The translations under genes and the position numbers were made by a program. DNA of 64,000 nt from Lachnospiraceae bacterium (GTDB lineage: Bacteria > Bacillota > Clostridia > Lachnospirales > Lachnospiraceae). Each line of letters begins with the position of its first letter. Position 1 is the first letter of the stretch. The notes beneath the pieces were generated by a model. The model was not told the origin of the DNA. It saw only the letters and a list, made by a program, of their open reading frames with translations, and did no database searches. Positions 25,778 to 34,886 of this stretch are shown in pieces. Location: the NCBI GenBank assembly GCA_017428105.1, contig JAFRRM010000025.1, forward strand, positions 25,694 through 89,693, given 5' to 3'.

Positions 25778-27841
25778 ATGAGTATCAGAACCAGTGAAAA
25801 CGAACGCTTTGGCACCGATCTCTTTCACGAAAAGGCCATGAAACAGTATATCTCCGAGGGGTCCCTCGCCGTCTGGCGCGAATGCGTCCGCACCCGCACC
25901 GTCCTGCCGGAAAAGATCGCGGACGACATCGCGGACGGCATGAAACGCTGGGCCCTGGACAAAGGCGCGACCCATTACACCCACTGGTTCCAGCCTTTAA
26001 ACGGCGAAACGGCCGAGAAGCACGAGGGATTCCTGATCCCGGACGGCCGCGACGGCTTCCGCATGGAATTTTCCCGCAAAGAGCTGCTCCGCGGCGAGCC
26101 CGATGCCTCCTCCTTCCCCTCCGGCGGCCTGCGCTCCACCTTTGAGGCGCGCGGCTACAGCGCCTGGGATCCCACGTCCTACGCATTCATCAAAGACAAA
26201 GTCCTGTGCATCCCCACCGTGTTCTGCACATACTCCGGAGAAGTTCTGGATAAAAAGACCCCTCTCCTGCGCTCCGGCGACGCGCTGAACCGCCAGGCCG
26301 TCCGGATCCTGCGCCTGCTGGGCGACGCTCAGACGGAAAGCGTGCAGGTCAACGTCGGCGCGGAGCAGGAATACTTCCTGATCCCGAAGCCGCTGTTCCT
26401 GCAGCGCGAAGACCTGCGGCTCTGCGGCCGCACGCTCTTCGGAGCGGACGCGCCCAAAAAGCAGGAGCTGGAGGACCATTATTACGGACAGATCAAGCCG
26501 GAGATCGCGGCCTTCATGCAGGACCTGAACGAAGAGCTCTGGAAGCTGGGCATCTGCGCCAAGACGGAGCACAACGAAGTGGCCCCGGCCCAGTACGAAA
26601 TGGCGCCGTTCTTCACCGACGCCAACACGGCCAACGACCAGAACCAGCTGACCATGGAGATCATGAAGCGCGTCGCGGACCGGCACGGCCTGGTCTGCCT
26701 GCTCCATGAGAAGCCCTTCGCCGGCGTCAACGGCTCCGGCAAGCACGTGAACTGGTCCGTGGGGACCGACCGCGGCGAGAACCTCTTCTCCCCCGGCACC
26801 ACGCCCGCGGACAACACCCGCTTCCTGCTGTTCCTGGCCGCGTTCATCAAGGGCGTGGACGAATATTCCTCCCTGCTGCGCTGCTCGGCCGCCTATGCGG
26901 GCAACGACCAGCGGCTGGGCGGAAACGAGGCGCCGCCCGCCATCATCTCCGTCTTCGTCGGCTCCGAACTGGAAGCGGTGATCGACTCCATCATCCGGGA
27001 CGAGCCCTACGTCGACCGCACGGACCGTTTCCTGACCGTGGGCAAGGACGTGCTGCTGCAGCTGTCCAAGGACAACACGGACCGGAACCGGACCTCTCCG
27101 GTCGCCTTCACCGGCAATAAATTCGAATTCCGCATGCCCGGCTCCAGCCAGTCCATCGCCATGCCGGTCACATACCTCAACACGATCCTGGCCCAGGAGC
27201 TGAAGGAATGCGCCGACCGCCTGGAAAACGCCGAAGACCGGCCGCAGGCCCTGCGCGCGATGATCCGCGAAATGCTTTCGGAGCACCGCCGCATCCTGTT
27301 CAACGGAAACGGATATGACCGGTCCTGGATCGCGGAGGCCGAGCGGCGCGGTCTGAAGAACCTGCGCAGCACGGCGGAGACCATCCCGGAATTCATCAGT
27401 GATAAGAACGTCCGGCTGCTGACGGAAAACGGAATCTACAGCCTCAAGGAGATCGAATCCCGCAACGAGGTCCATCTCGAAAGCTACTGCGGGACCACCG
27501 TGATCGAGGCCCGCACACTGCTGGAGATGATCCGCAAGGGGGTCTTCGGCGCCGTCAGCGCCTTCCTCTCCTCCCTGGGCGGGGATTTCTATTTTGAGAA
27601 AGAACTGAAAAAGAAAGCCGGCTCGCTGGGCAACGACCTGCTGCAGGCCGCGGCCGACCTGGAAGAGGCTCTGGCCGCATACGACGCCGCGTCCGCCCCG
27701 GAGGCCCGCCTTAAGATCGCCAGCGAAAACCTGACGGTGCGGATGGCGGAATGCCGGAAGATCACGGACCGGCTGGAAAAGGTCATCGACGCCCGTTTCT
27801 GGCCGTATCCGAATTATACGCAGTTAATGTTTGCCATCTGA
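25778..27841 (+). CDS. glnN: glutamine synthetase type III
   Basis: 687 residues, ATG after AAGGAGAG. ATP-dependent amidation of glutamate. Type III hallmarks: the long chain, THYTHWFQPLNGETAEKHEG near residue 70, GGLRSTFEARGYSAWDPTS, VGAEQEYFLI (metal Glu), EVAPAQYEMAPFF, GVNGSGKHVNWS and the late FRMPGSSQSIAMPVTYLN. A second, type I, enzyme is encoded at 37083. It sits between guaA and glmS, both of which consume glutamine. Confidence 0.94.
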   Translation: MSIRTSENERFGTDLFHEKAMKQYISEGSLAVWRECVRTRTVLPEKIADDIADGMKRWALDKGATHYTHWFQPLNGETAEKHEGFLIPDGRDGFRMEFSRKELLRGEPDASSFPSGGLRSTFEARGYSAWDPTSYAFIKDKVLCIPTVFCTYSGEVLDKKTPLLRSGDALNRQAVRILRLLGDAQTESVQVNVGAEQEYFLIPKPLFLQREDLRLCGRTLFGADAPKKQELEDHYYGQIKPEIAAFMQDLNEELWKLGICAKTEHNEVAPAQYEMAPFFTDANTANDQNQLTMEIMKRVADRHGLVCLLHEKPFAGVNGSGKHVNWSVGTDRGENLFSPGTTPADNTRFLLFLAAFIKGVDEYSSLLRCSAAYAGNDQRLGGNEAPPAIISVFVGSELEAVIDSIIRDEPYVDRTDRFLTVGKDVLLQLSKDNTDRNRTSPVAFTGNKFEFRMPGSSQSIAMPVTYLNTILAQELKECADRLENAEDRPQALRAMIREMLSEHRRILFNGNGYDRSWIAEAERRGLKNLRSTAETIPEFISDKNVRLLTENGIYSLKEIESRNEVHLESYCGTTVIEARTLLEMIRKGVFGAVSAFLSSLGGDFYFEKELKKKAGSLGNDLLQAAADLEEALAAYDAASAPEARLKIASENLTVRMAECRKITDRLEKVIDARFWPYPNYTQLMFAI

Positions 27842-27855
27842 CGGAGGAAAAGATC

Positions 27856-29673
27856 ATGTGCGGGATCATCGGTTACACCGGCAGCGATCCGGCCGTCCCC
27901 ATTCTGCTGGACGGACTGAAAAAACTGGAATACCGGGGCTATGACTCGGCGGGCATCGCGGTGCAGACCGCGGACGGCCTGCGGATGGTGAAGGCCACCG
28001 GCAAGGTGGAAAAACTGGCCGAAAAGCTGGAGCAGACGAAGGACATGGAGGGGATCTGCGGGATCGGACACACCCGCTGGGCCACGCACGGCTCTCCCAC
28101 CGACGTCAACGCGCATCCGCACATGTCGGCGGACGGCCGCTTTGCCATCGTGCACAACGGGATCATTGAAAACTACCTGGATATCAGGAAGGATCTGGAG
28201 GAGAAAGGCATCGTGTTCGCCAGCGAAACGGATACGGAAGTGATCGTGCAGCTGCTGGCGTATTATTACGAAGGCGACGTGCGGAAGAGCCTGATGCGGA
28301 CCATCCGGCGGCTGGAGGGATCCTACGCGCTGGCGGTCCTGTGCGCAGATCAGCCCGGGACGGTGTACGCGGCGCGGCTGTCCAGTCCGCTGATCATCGG
28401 GGTGGGCGCCGGCGAAAACTTTTTCGCGTCGGACATCACGGCGCTGATCAGCCACACGAAGGACGTGATCGACCTGGACGACGGGGAGACCGCGGAGATC
28501 CGGACGGACAGCGTACGGATCTTTGACCGCTACGGCAGCCCGGTGAGCCGGGATCCTCGTCATATCCAGTGGGACATTGCGGCGGCGGAAAAAGGCGGCT
28601 ACGATCACTTCATGATGAAAGAGATCATGGAGCAGCCGCAGGCCCTGCAGGCAACGCTGGAGCCGCGCATCAAAGACGGGCGCGTCGTGCTGGACTCCGC
28701 GGACCTGGACATGAAGGCCTTCGACCGCATCCTGATCACCGCCTGCGGGTCCGCCTATCACGCGGGCTGCGTCGGACGGCTCGTGCTGGAAACGCTCTGC
28801 CGCCTGCCCGTGGAGACGGAACTGGCCAGCGAATTCCGCTACCGGGACCTGGTGCTGAACGAGCGGACCCTCGTGATCGTCGTCAGCCAGTCCGGCGAGA
28901 CGGCGGACACCATCGCGGCGCTGCGGAAGGCGAAGGAGGACGGCGCAGCCACGCTGGCCATCGTCAACGTGGTCGGCAGCACGATCGCCACGATCGCGGA
29001 TCACGTGATCTATACCTGGGCCGGTCCGGAGATCGCCGTGGCGACCACCAAGGGCTACGTGACGCAGCTGGCAGTGCTGGACCTGTTCGCGGTCTGGGCC
29101 GCGGATCAGCTTGGCCGGCTGGATCACAGGACGTATTCCCAGCTCGTGAAGGGGCTGAAGGCGCTGCCCGCGAAAGCGCAGCGCGCGCTGGACCTGAGCG
29201 CCCGCGTGGGCCGGCTGGCGAAGCTGTACCACGACCGGGAATCGCTGTTCTTCATCGGCCGCAACCTGGACCACGCGGTGGCCATGGAAGGGTCGCTCAA
29301 ACTCAAGGAGATCTCCTATCTGCATTCGGAAGCTTATGCGGCGGGCGAACTCAAGCACGGCACGATCGCGCTGATCGAGCCCGGCCGCCTGGTCGTCGCC
29401 CTCTGCTGCTGCGAGCGGCTCTATGAAAAGACCGCCTCCAACATCCAGCAGGTCAAGGCCCGCGGCGCCGCGGTCCTCGCCGTCGCCCCGGAATCCAACC
29501 ACCAGATCTACGGCGAAGCGGACCACGTCCTGCGCGTCCCGAACGTCCACCCGCTCTTCTTCCCGGTGGTGGAGATCATCCCCCTGCAGCTGCTGGCGTA
29601 CTACGTGGCCAGGGAGAACGGCTGCGACATCGACAAGCCGAAGAACCTGGCGAAATCGGTCACGGTAGAATGA
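27856..29673 (+). CDS. glmS: glutamine-fructose-6-phosphate aminotransferase (isomerising)
   Basis: 605 residues from the ATG after GGAGG, 14 bp behind glnN. Makes glucosamine-6-phosphate for cell-wall precursors. N-terminal glutaminase starts MCGIIGYTG with the nucleophile Cys2; YRGYDSAGIAV and GHTRWATHG follow. Two SIS sugar-isomerase domains: ITACGSAYHAGC, VVSQSGETADTIAALR, and the C-terminal end DKPKNLAKSVTVE. There is no room for a glmS ribozyme, so control differs from Bacillus. Confidence 0.96.
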   Translation: MCGIIGYTGSDPAVPILLDGLKKLEYRGYDSAGIAVQTADGLRMVKATGKVEKLAEKLEQTKDMEGICGIGHTRWATHGSPTDVNAHPHMSADGRFAIVHNGIIENYLDIRKDLEEKGIVFASETDTEVIVQLLAYYYEGDVRKSLMRTIRRLEGSYALAVLCADQPGTVYAARLSSPLIIGVGAGENFFASDITALISHTKDVIDLDDGETAEIRTDSVRIFDRYGSPVSRDPRHIQWDIAAAEKGGYDHFMMKEIMEQPQALQATLEPRIKDGRVVLDSADLDMKAFDRILITACGSAYHAGCVGRLVLETLCRLPVETELASEFRYRDLVLNERTLVIVVSQSGETADTIAALRKAKEDGAATLAIVNVVGSTIATIADHVIYTWAGPEIAVATTKGYVTQLAVLDLFAVWAADQLGRLDHRTYSQLVKGLKALPAKAQRALDLSARVGRLAKLYHDRESLFFIGRNLDHAVAMEGSLKLKEISYLHSEAYAAGELKHGTIALIEPGRLVVALCCCERLYEKTASNIQQVKARGAAVLAVAPESNHQIYGEADHVLRVPNVHPLFFPVVEIIPLQLLAYYVARENGCDIDKPKNLAKSVTVE

Positions 29674-29719
29674 CAGCAAATACGACAGGGGCGGACAACT
29701 GTGTCCGCTCCTGTGCGTC

Positions 29720-29756
29720 AGGCCATTTGGGGATCGTTCCGAATGGCCTCTTTTTC
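29720..29756 (+). terminator. terminator after glmS
   Basis: AGGCCATT (29720-29727) pairs with AATGGCCT (29742-29749), followed by CTTTTTCTGTT. A second hairpin around GCGGACA/TGTCCGC (29691-29707) precedes it. Confidence 0.85.
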
Positions 29757-29759
29757 TGT

Positions 29760-30368
29760 TTATCGATCGTTCTTCCGGCCCCACCGCCGCAGGGCGGCCG
29801 CCAGCGTGATGCCGCCCAGCATGATCAGCAGGCCGATCCCGATGGCAACGCCCGTGACCGCGGAAAACCCGCTCCAGGACTTCTGCTGTATGTCCGAGAA
29901 GGGGTCCGCGCCCGGGAACAGGCCGTCATAGGCGCCGCTCCCCAGGATCTGCCCGCGGAGGATCAGCCGGATGACGAAGCCGAAGGCCGCAAAGATAAAG
30001 CCGCCCACCGCCATATAGACGCCGTAGAGCCAGCCGTAGCGCTTCAGGGCATTCAGAAGGAAAGCGGGGAGATGATCCATCCAGGCGGGATACCGCGGGG
30101 CATCGGCTCCGCCTGCGGAAGCCGTGCCGCTCTCCGCCCGTTCCGCGCCGGCTGCCGCGGCCGGAAGGCTGTCATCCTCCGACAGCAGCCAGTCCGCCGA
30201 CACGTTCAGGACCCTGGCCAGCTGGGCCAGTTTCCCGATCTCCGGATTGGATTCGCCGGTCTCCCACTTGGATACGGACTGGCGGGAGACGCCCATGGCG
30301 TCCGCCAGGTCCACCTGGGACAAGCCCGCCCGTTTCCGGGCGGTCTGGATCTTATCGCATAATTTCAT
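29760..30368 (-). CDS. XRE-family regulator with C-terminal membrane segments
   Basis: 202 residues from the ATG after AAGGAG; upstream in-frame extension rejected. Residues 1-65: MKLCDKIQTARKRAGLSQVD, MGVSRQSVSKWETGESNPE, LARVLNVSADWLLSEDD. A Ser/Ala-rich linker follows, then a hydrophobic segment near 125-150 and another near 175-195 before a basic RRWGRKNDR tail. Same plan as the protein at 7479-8021. Convergent with glmS, whose terminator overlaps its end. Confidence 0.83.
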   Translation of the reverse strand: MKLCDKIQTARKRAGLSQVDLADAMGVSRQSVSKWETGESNPEIGKLAQLARVLNVSADWLLSEDDSLPAAAAGAERAESGTASAGGADAPRYPAWMDHLPAFLLNALKRYGWLYGVYMAVGGFIFAAFGFVIRLILRGQILGSGAYDGLFPGADPFSDIQQKSWSGFSAVTGVAIGIGLLIMLGGITLAAALRRWGRKNDR

Positions 30369-30494
30369 GTCTGTCTCCTTTGCTTTTTTTGTTTTCAGCA
30401 TACCGAAAACCGTCCGGGCATACAAGAACCTGCCGGATGGAACTTCGTCAACCGACGGTTGCATCCGCCGTGTTTCCGCCGTTTCCGGCCGCTT

Positions 30495-30785
30495 TCAGGA
30501 TCCGATGCCGAACCAGTGATGGCTCACGGCCACACCGATCAGTACTGCCCAGCCCGCGGCCAGCAGCGGCAGACCCAGCCGGAAATACCAGTGCTTCGTC
30601 TTATGGCGGAACACGTACATCCCGACCAGCGCGCCGAAGGCACCGCCGATCACGGCCACCAGAAGCAGCGCTTTTTCCGAGATGCGCCAGGCGTGCTCCC
30701 GTGCGCGCTTTTTATCCAGGCCGTACAAAAACAAGGCGGCGAGGTTCACGATGATGAGATAAACAAAAATGATCTTTCCGACCAT
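30495..30785 (-). CDS. DUF1294 small membrane protein
   Basis: 96 residues from the ATG after AAGGAG. Three hydrophobic segments with the DUF1294 pattern: FLYGLDKKRAREHAWRISEK, VAVIGGAFGALVGMYVFRHK, then TKHWYFRLGLP. Function of the family unknown; in other bacteria it can be fused to cold-shock domains. Divergent from the PHP esterase gene. Confidence 0.85.
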   Translation of the reverse strand: MVGKIIFVYLIIVNLAALFLYGLDKKRAREHAWRISEKALLLVAVIGGAFGALVGMYVFRHKTKHWYFRLGLPLLAAGWAVLIGVAVSHHWFGIGS

Positions 30786-30863
30786 GTCGTTCTCCTTTCT
30801 TTCCGGATATCCCGCTGCCGCCATCATATCAGAAACCGCGGCGAAAAGGAAGCCTTGCCCGTC

Positions 30864-30892
30864 TTGCATTTTCCCGCCTTTTTTGGTAATCT
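30864..30892 (+). promoter_or_regulatory. promoter of the PHP-GNAT-EEP-dehydrogenase-HD-MATE gene run
   Basis: TTGCAT (30864-30869), 17-nt spacer, TAATCT (30887-30892). Confidence 0.6.
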
Positions 30893-30925
30893 TCACACAG
30901 AAGGAAAGCATGAGAAGGGACGTTT

Positions 30926-31762
30926 ATGAAACGCTGCGATCTGCATTGTCATTCCTGTTTTTCGGACGGTTCGGAAACGCCGGCGGAGCTGATCCGGCTG
31001 GCGGAGGAAGCGGGACTGGGAGCCCTGGCCCTGACCGACCACAATACGGCGAAGGGACTGCCCGAATTCATGGCGGCCGGACGGGAAAGTTCCGTCATCC
31101 CGGTGCCGGGCTGCGAATTTACCACAGAATATAACGGCAGGGAGCTCCACATCGTGGGGCTGTTTTTCGCGGAGGAGACCTGGCCGGAGATCGAGGACTA
31201 CGTCGAGCTGATGAGAATGGCGAAGCATCACGCCAACATCCGCCTGATGGAAGCCCTGCAGCGGGGCGGGTACGACGTGCATTATGAAGAAGCCGCGGCG
31301 CTCACCGACGCGGACGAATTCAACCGGGCTCACGTGGCGCGGCTGCTGCTGCAGAAACGATACGTTTCCTCGGTCAGCGAAGCGTTCCAGACCATCCTGG
31401 CCGAAGGCCTGGGCTACTACGTCCCGCCCCGGCGGCTCAGCAGTCTGGGGACCATCCGCTTCATCAAACAGTACGGCGCCACCGCGGTCCTGGCCCATCC
31501 CTTCCTGAACCTGAACAAGGCGGAGCTGATCGAATTCCTCCCCAAAGCCAAGCTGGCCGGGCTGGACGCGATCGAGACGCACTATACCGAATTTGGCGCG
31601 GAAACGACACGGGAAGCGGAACAACTGGCCGCTCTCTTCGGTCTTAAGCAGAGCGGCGGCTCGGATTTCCACGGGACGGCCAAGCCGAAGATCCGGCTCG
31701 GCTCCGGCTGGGGCGATCTGGAAGTTCCGTTTTCTTTTTATGAGGACCTGAAGCATGACTGA
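30926..31762 (+). CDS. PHP-domain metal-dependent phosphoesterase
   Basis: 278 residues. PHP motifs: CDLHCHSCFSDGS (His-x-His), LTDHNT, GCEFTTEYNGRELHIVGLFF (Glu and His), VLAHPFLN (His) and GGSDFHG (Asp-x-His). These ligands hold two or three metal ions. Similar proteins hydrolyse 5'-phosphates of nucleotides (RNase AM/YciV type); the substrate here is unproven. Its end overlaps the next gene by 8 bp. Confidence 0.85.
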   Translation: MKRCDLHCHSCFSDGSETPAELIRLAEEAGLGALALTDHNTAKGLPEFMAAGRESSVIPVPGCEFTTEYNGRELHIVGLFFAEETWPEIEDYVELMRMAKHHANIRLMEALQRGGYDVHYEEAAALTDADEFNRAHVARLLLQKRYVSSVSEAFQTILAEGLGYYVPPRRLSSLGTIRFIKQYGATAVLAHPFLNLNKAELIEFLPKAKLAGLDAIETHYTEFGAETTREAEQLAALFGLKQSGGSDFHGTAKPKIRLGSGWGDLEVPFSFYEDLKHD

Positions 31763-32294
31763 GCTTTTCCGCGAGCTGCCTCGGCTGGAAGACGACCGCA
31801 TCGTGCTGCGGCCCCTGTCGGCCGGGGACGCCCCGGCGCTGGACCGGATGCGGCAGGACCGCCTCGTCGCCCGCTATCTGCCGACTTTCCTGTACGAAAA
31901 CCGTTATCCGGACATTCACCGGGTCATGGACGGACTGTATACCGAATGCCTGGCGGAAGGATCCCTGATCCTGGGCGTTTACGAAAAGCCGGACCTCGCG
32001 TTCTGCGGACTGGCGGAGCTGTACGGATACCGGAAGGAGCTCCGCAAGATCAGCATCGGCTGCCGCCTGGCCCGCGAAGCCTGGGGGCGGGGACTGGCCG
32101 TCCGCGCGGTCCGGCTGCTGGCCGCCCATGTGACTGAAGAAAAACAGATCGAGATCATCACGTCCAGCACGCTGGTGCCGAACAAGGCCTCCGCCCGCGT
32201 CCTGGAAAAAGCGGGATTCACCCTGGTCGCGGCCGGCGCGGACGAGGACTGGGGGTTTCCCAAGCCGCTGCCGACCAATAAATGGATCCTGTAA
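31755..32294 (+). CDS. GNAT-family N-acetyltransferase
   Basis: 179 residues, RimJ/RimL-like: RIVLRPLSAGDAPALDRMR, LGVYEKPDLAFCGLAELYGY, the acetyl-CoA loop GCRLAREAWGRGLAVRAVRL (Q/RxxGxG/A variant), and TLVPNKASARVLEKAGF. Acetyl acceptor unknown. The start ATG lies inside the preceding gene, so translation is coupled. Confidence 0.85.
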   Translation: MTELFRELPRLEDDRIVLRPLSAGDAPALDRMRQDRLVARYLPTFLYENRYPDIHRVMDGLYTECLAEGSLILGVYEKPDLAFCGLAELYGYRKELRKISIGCRLAREAWGRGLAVRAVRLLAAHVTEEKQIEIITSSTLVPNKASARVLEKAGFTLVAAGADEDWGFPKPLPTNKWIL

Positions 32295-32318
32295 CAGGCA
32301 GGCCGGAAGGAATGGGAC

Positions 32319-33410
32319 ATGAGTAAAAACAGCAAGAAAAACAACAAAGGCTTCCGCATCTGGAAGCTGCCCCTGTATCTGATCGGGTTCGTCCTGATCG
32401 TCGCCGTCGCCGGGATCATCTTCCTGACCGTGACCGAGTATCGCCCGCAGGAGAGAGAAGCGCTGGCGGTGGAGGACGGCGGGCAGAAAAAGCTGGCGGA
32501 AGGCGCCAGTTTCACGCTGATGAGCTGGAACATCGGATTCGGCGCGCTGGGCGACAACGCGGACTTCTTCATGGACGGCGGCAAGGGCGTCAAGACCGCG
32601 GACACGGCCCGGCTGGAGAGCAACATGGCCGGGATCCTGCGGGAGATCGACGCGGTCCGCCCGGACATCCTGCTGATCCAGGAGATCGATCGGGACTCCG
32701 CGCGTTCGGAAGGCATGAACCAGGTCCGCCGGATCGCGGAGCATCTGCAGGGCTTCTCCTCTTCGTTCGCCAACAATCTGAAGGTCGCCTTCCTGCCCTA
32801 CCCCATCCCGCCCATCGGGAAAGTGGATTCGGGCATCGCGACCTACTCTTCCTTTGCGGTCGGCAGCGCGGAACGCATCCAGCTGCCCATCCCGTTCCCC
32901 TGGCCCGTCCGCATGGCCAACCTGAAGCGCTGCCTGCTGGTCTCGCGCCTGCCGGTGGAGGGGAGCGGCAGGGAGCTGGTTCTGGTGAACCTGCATCTGG
33001 AGGCTTACGACAGCGGCGAGGGCAAGACCGCGCAGACCCAAAAGCTGGCGGAGCTGCTGGAAGCCGAGGCGGAGAAGGGCAATTACGTCATCGCCGGCGG
33101 CGATTTCAACCAGATCTTCTCCAATTACGATAAAAACAAATATCCCCAGCAGGAAGGCAAGTGGGTCGTCGGCGAGATCGACGTGAATGCGTTCACGGCC
33201 GGCTGGCAGTTCCTGATGGACGACGCGGTGCCCACCTGCCGTTCGCTGGACCAGCCCTACGCGGGCGCGGACAAGGCGGCTTTCCAGTATTACCTGCTGG
33301 ACGGCTTCATCGTGTCCGCCAACGTCCAGGCGGACCTCATGATCACCCGGGACCTGGATTTCGTCTGCTCGGACCACAACCCGGTGGTCTTGCGGGTGAC
33401 GCTGAAATAG
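32319..33410 (+). CDS. membrane-anchored endonuclease/exonuclease/phosphatase family protein
   Basis: 363 residues, ATG after AAGGAAT. A basic start (MSKNSKKNNKGFRIWK) and one hydrophobic segment (about 17-42) anchor it with the catalytic domain outside the cell. EEP fold motifs: LMSWNIGFGALG, LLIQEIDRDSARS (metal Glu), VNLHLEAY, AGGDFNQ (Asp-x-Asn) and the C-terminal CSDHNPVV (catalytic His). Family members cut nucleic acids or phospho-lipids and -sugars; the substrate cannot be inferred. Confidence 0.83.
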   Translation: MSKNSKKNNKGFRIWKLPLYLIGFVLIVAVAGIIFLTVTEYRPQEREALAVEDGGQKKLAEGASFTLMSWNIGFGALGDNADFFMDGGKGVKTADTARLESNMAGILREIDAVRPDILLIQEIDRDSARSEGMNQVRRIAEHLQGFSSSFANNLKVAFLPYPIPPIGKVDSGIATYSSFAVGSAERIQLPIPFPWPVRMANLKRCLLVSRLPVEGSGRELVLVNLHLEAYDSGEGKTAQTQKLAELLEAEAEKGNYVIAGGDFNQIFSNYDKNKYPQQEGKWVVGEIDVNAFTAGWQFLMDDAVPTCRSLDQPYAGADKAAFQYYLLDGFIVSANVQADLMITRDLDFVCSDHNPVVLRVTLK

Positions 33411-33475
33411 ATCATATCCCGCAGGTCTCTGCGGACTTCGGATCAGGACGATCAGCTGAGCAAGGAGGTATCATT

Positions 33476-34867
33476 ATGGCGACCGTCAACGTGTATGAAC
33501 AGTATTTTGCCGCGGATCTGACCGCGTCCGGCGTGCCCCGGAAGGGTGCACTCGTCATGCTGACCGCGGATTCCGGCGGAGGACAGATCCGCTATGAAGC
33601 AGCCGTCTCGTTCTTCCCCCACCGGGATGAGGAGGACTTCGCGGTCTCCTACGACGCCTATTACAGCAGGGTGCTCTACGAGGCGGAGGGACGGCGTTCC
33701 AAACAGCGGGAAGCCGGCTTTCTGAAGGACTTCCTCCCGACGATCGATGCACTGGCCCGGGAGGCCGGCGGCCGGGTATTCTGGGACAAGCCGCTGCGCG
33801 AGGCCCGGACGGACGGCGGCCAGCTGCCGGAGTTCGGGCGGAACGGCAGCCCTGCGGAGGAAGCCGTCCGTTCGAATGAAAAAGAAGAAAGCCCCGCCGG
33901 AAATGCGGAGCGGAAACTGATCGCAGCCGTTCCCGAACTGACCACGGAACAGCGGGACCGCATCCGGAAAAGCGCGCAGGCGGCCGGCCTGTCCTGCCGC
34001 TTTTTTGAAAGTCCCGAAGAAGCGCTGCCCGAAGTCAGCGATGCGGAAGTGATCTTCGCGCACGGCATTTCCCTGATCGGCTCCGCTCCCCGGCTGAAAT
34101 GGCTCGCCACGCCGTTTGCCGGTGTGGATCCCTATACGGAGCCGGGCGTGTTCGCGTCGCCGGACGCGGTCCTGACCAATTCCTCGGGCGCGTACGGCAC
34201 CACGATCGCAGAGCACATCGTACAGGTCAGCCTGTCGATGCTGCGGCAGGATCCGGTCTACCGGGAATGCGTCCGCGAGAAGAAATGGATCCGGGCCCTG
34301 CCCATCCGCTCCCTGCGGGACAGCCGCATCGTGCTGCTGGGCACCGGCGACATCGGCCGGGAAACGGCACACCGGATCAAAGCGTTCCATCCGGCCTCCC
34401 TGACCGGCGTCAACCGCAGCGGAAAGCATCCCGGCGACGATTTCGACCGCGTCGTCCCCATAAGCGAACTGGACGCCCTCCTGCCCGAGACCGACCTGCT
34501 GATCCTTTCGCTGCCGAATACGACGGAGACCTTCCGCCTGCTGGATGAGCGGCGGCTGAAACTGCTTCCGGACGACGCCCTCATCGTCAATGTCGGCCGC
34601 GGCACCGTGATCGATCAGGCCGCCCTGGAAAAAGAACTCCGCGCCGGCCGGCTGTTCGCCGCGCTGGACGTGTTCGAAAAGGAGCCCCTCCCCGCGGACG
34701 CCTCGCTGTGGGACTGCCCGCGCCTGTACATCACGCCGCACACCGCCGGCAACCTGTCGCTGCCCTATACGGTGGAGCGGGTCGTGCAGCTGTTTCTGGA
34801 AAACCTGGAGCGGTATGCCAAAGGCGAGCCGCTGCTGCGGCAGATCGACCTGAAAAAAGGCTATTGA
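33476..34867 (+). CDS. fusion of an unknown N-terminal domain with a D-2-hydroxyacid dehydrogenase
   Basis: 463 residues from the ATG after AAGGAGG. Residues 1-~115 (MATVNVYEQYFAADLTASGV onward, with YEAAVSFFPHRDEEDFAVSY) form a domain I do not recognise. A charged linker leads to a 2-hydroxyacid dehydrogenase from ~145: substrate part with WLATPFAGVDPYTEPG, Rossmann loop LLGTGDIGRETAHRI, NVGRGTVIDQAAL (catalytic Arg region), FEKEPLP (Glu) and ITPHTAGN (catalytic His). The dehydrogenase part is complete, so the fusion is likely active. Confidence 0.83.
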   Translation: MATVNVYEQYFAADLTASGVPRKGALVMLTADSGGGQIRYEAAVSFFPHRDEEDFAVSYDAYYSRVLYEAEGRRSKQREAGFLKDFLPTIDALAREAGGRVFWDKPLREARTDGGQLPEFGRNGSPAEEAVRSNEKEESPAGNAERKLIAAVPELTTEQRDRIRKSAQAAGLSCRFFESPEEALPEVSDAEVIFAHGISLIGSAPRLKWLATPFAGVDPYTEPGVFASPDAVLTNSSGAYGTTIAEHIVQVSLSMLRQDPVYRECVREKKWIRALPIRSLRDSRIVLLGTGDIGRETAHRIKAFHPASLTGVNRSGKHPGDDFDRVVPISELDALLPETDLLILSLPNTTETFRLLDERRLKLLPDDALIVNVGRGTVIDQAALEKELRAGRLFAALDVFEKEPLPADASLWDCPRLYITPHTAGNLSLPYTVERVVQLFLENLERYAKGEPLLRQIDLKKGY

Positions 34868-34886
34868 ATCCGGAGAATGCCCCGTC

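Noticed and set aside
23963..25984. 673-codon open frame on the minus strand opposite guaA and the end of pyrG
   Set aside because: It is a GC-rich shadow of two certain genes, its translation is rich in Arg, Ala, Asp and His without motifs, and it has no ribosome site.
27842..27855. glmS ribozyme
   Set aside because: Only 14 nt separate glnN and glmS, and no ribozyme core is seen in the upstream coding end.
27814..29784. 656-codon minus-strand frame opposite glmS
   Set aside because: Shadow of glmS; no family features.
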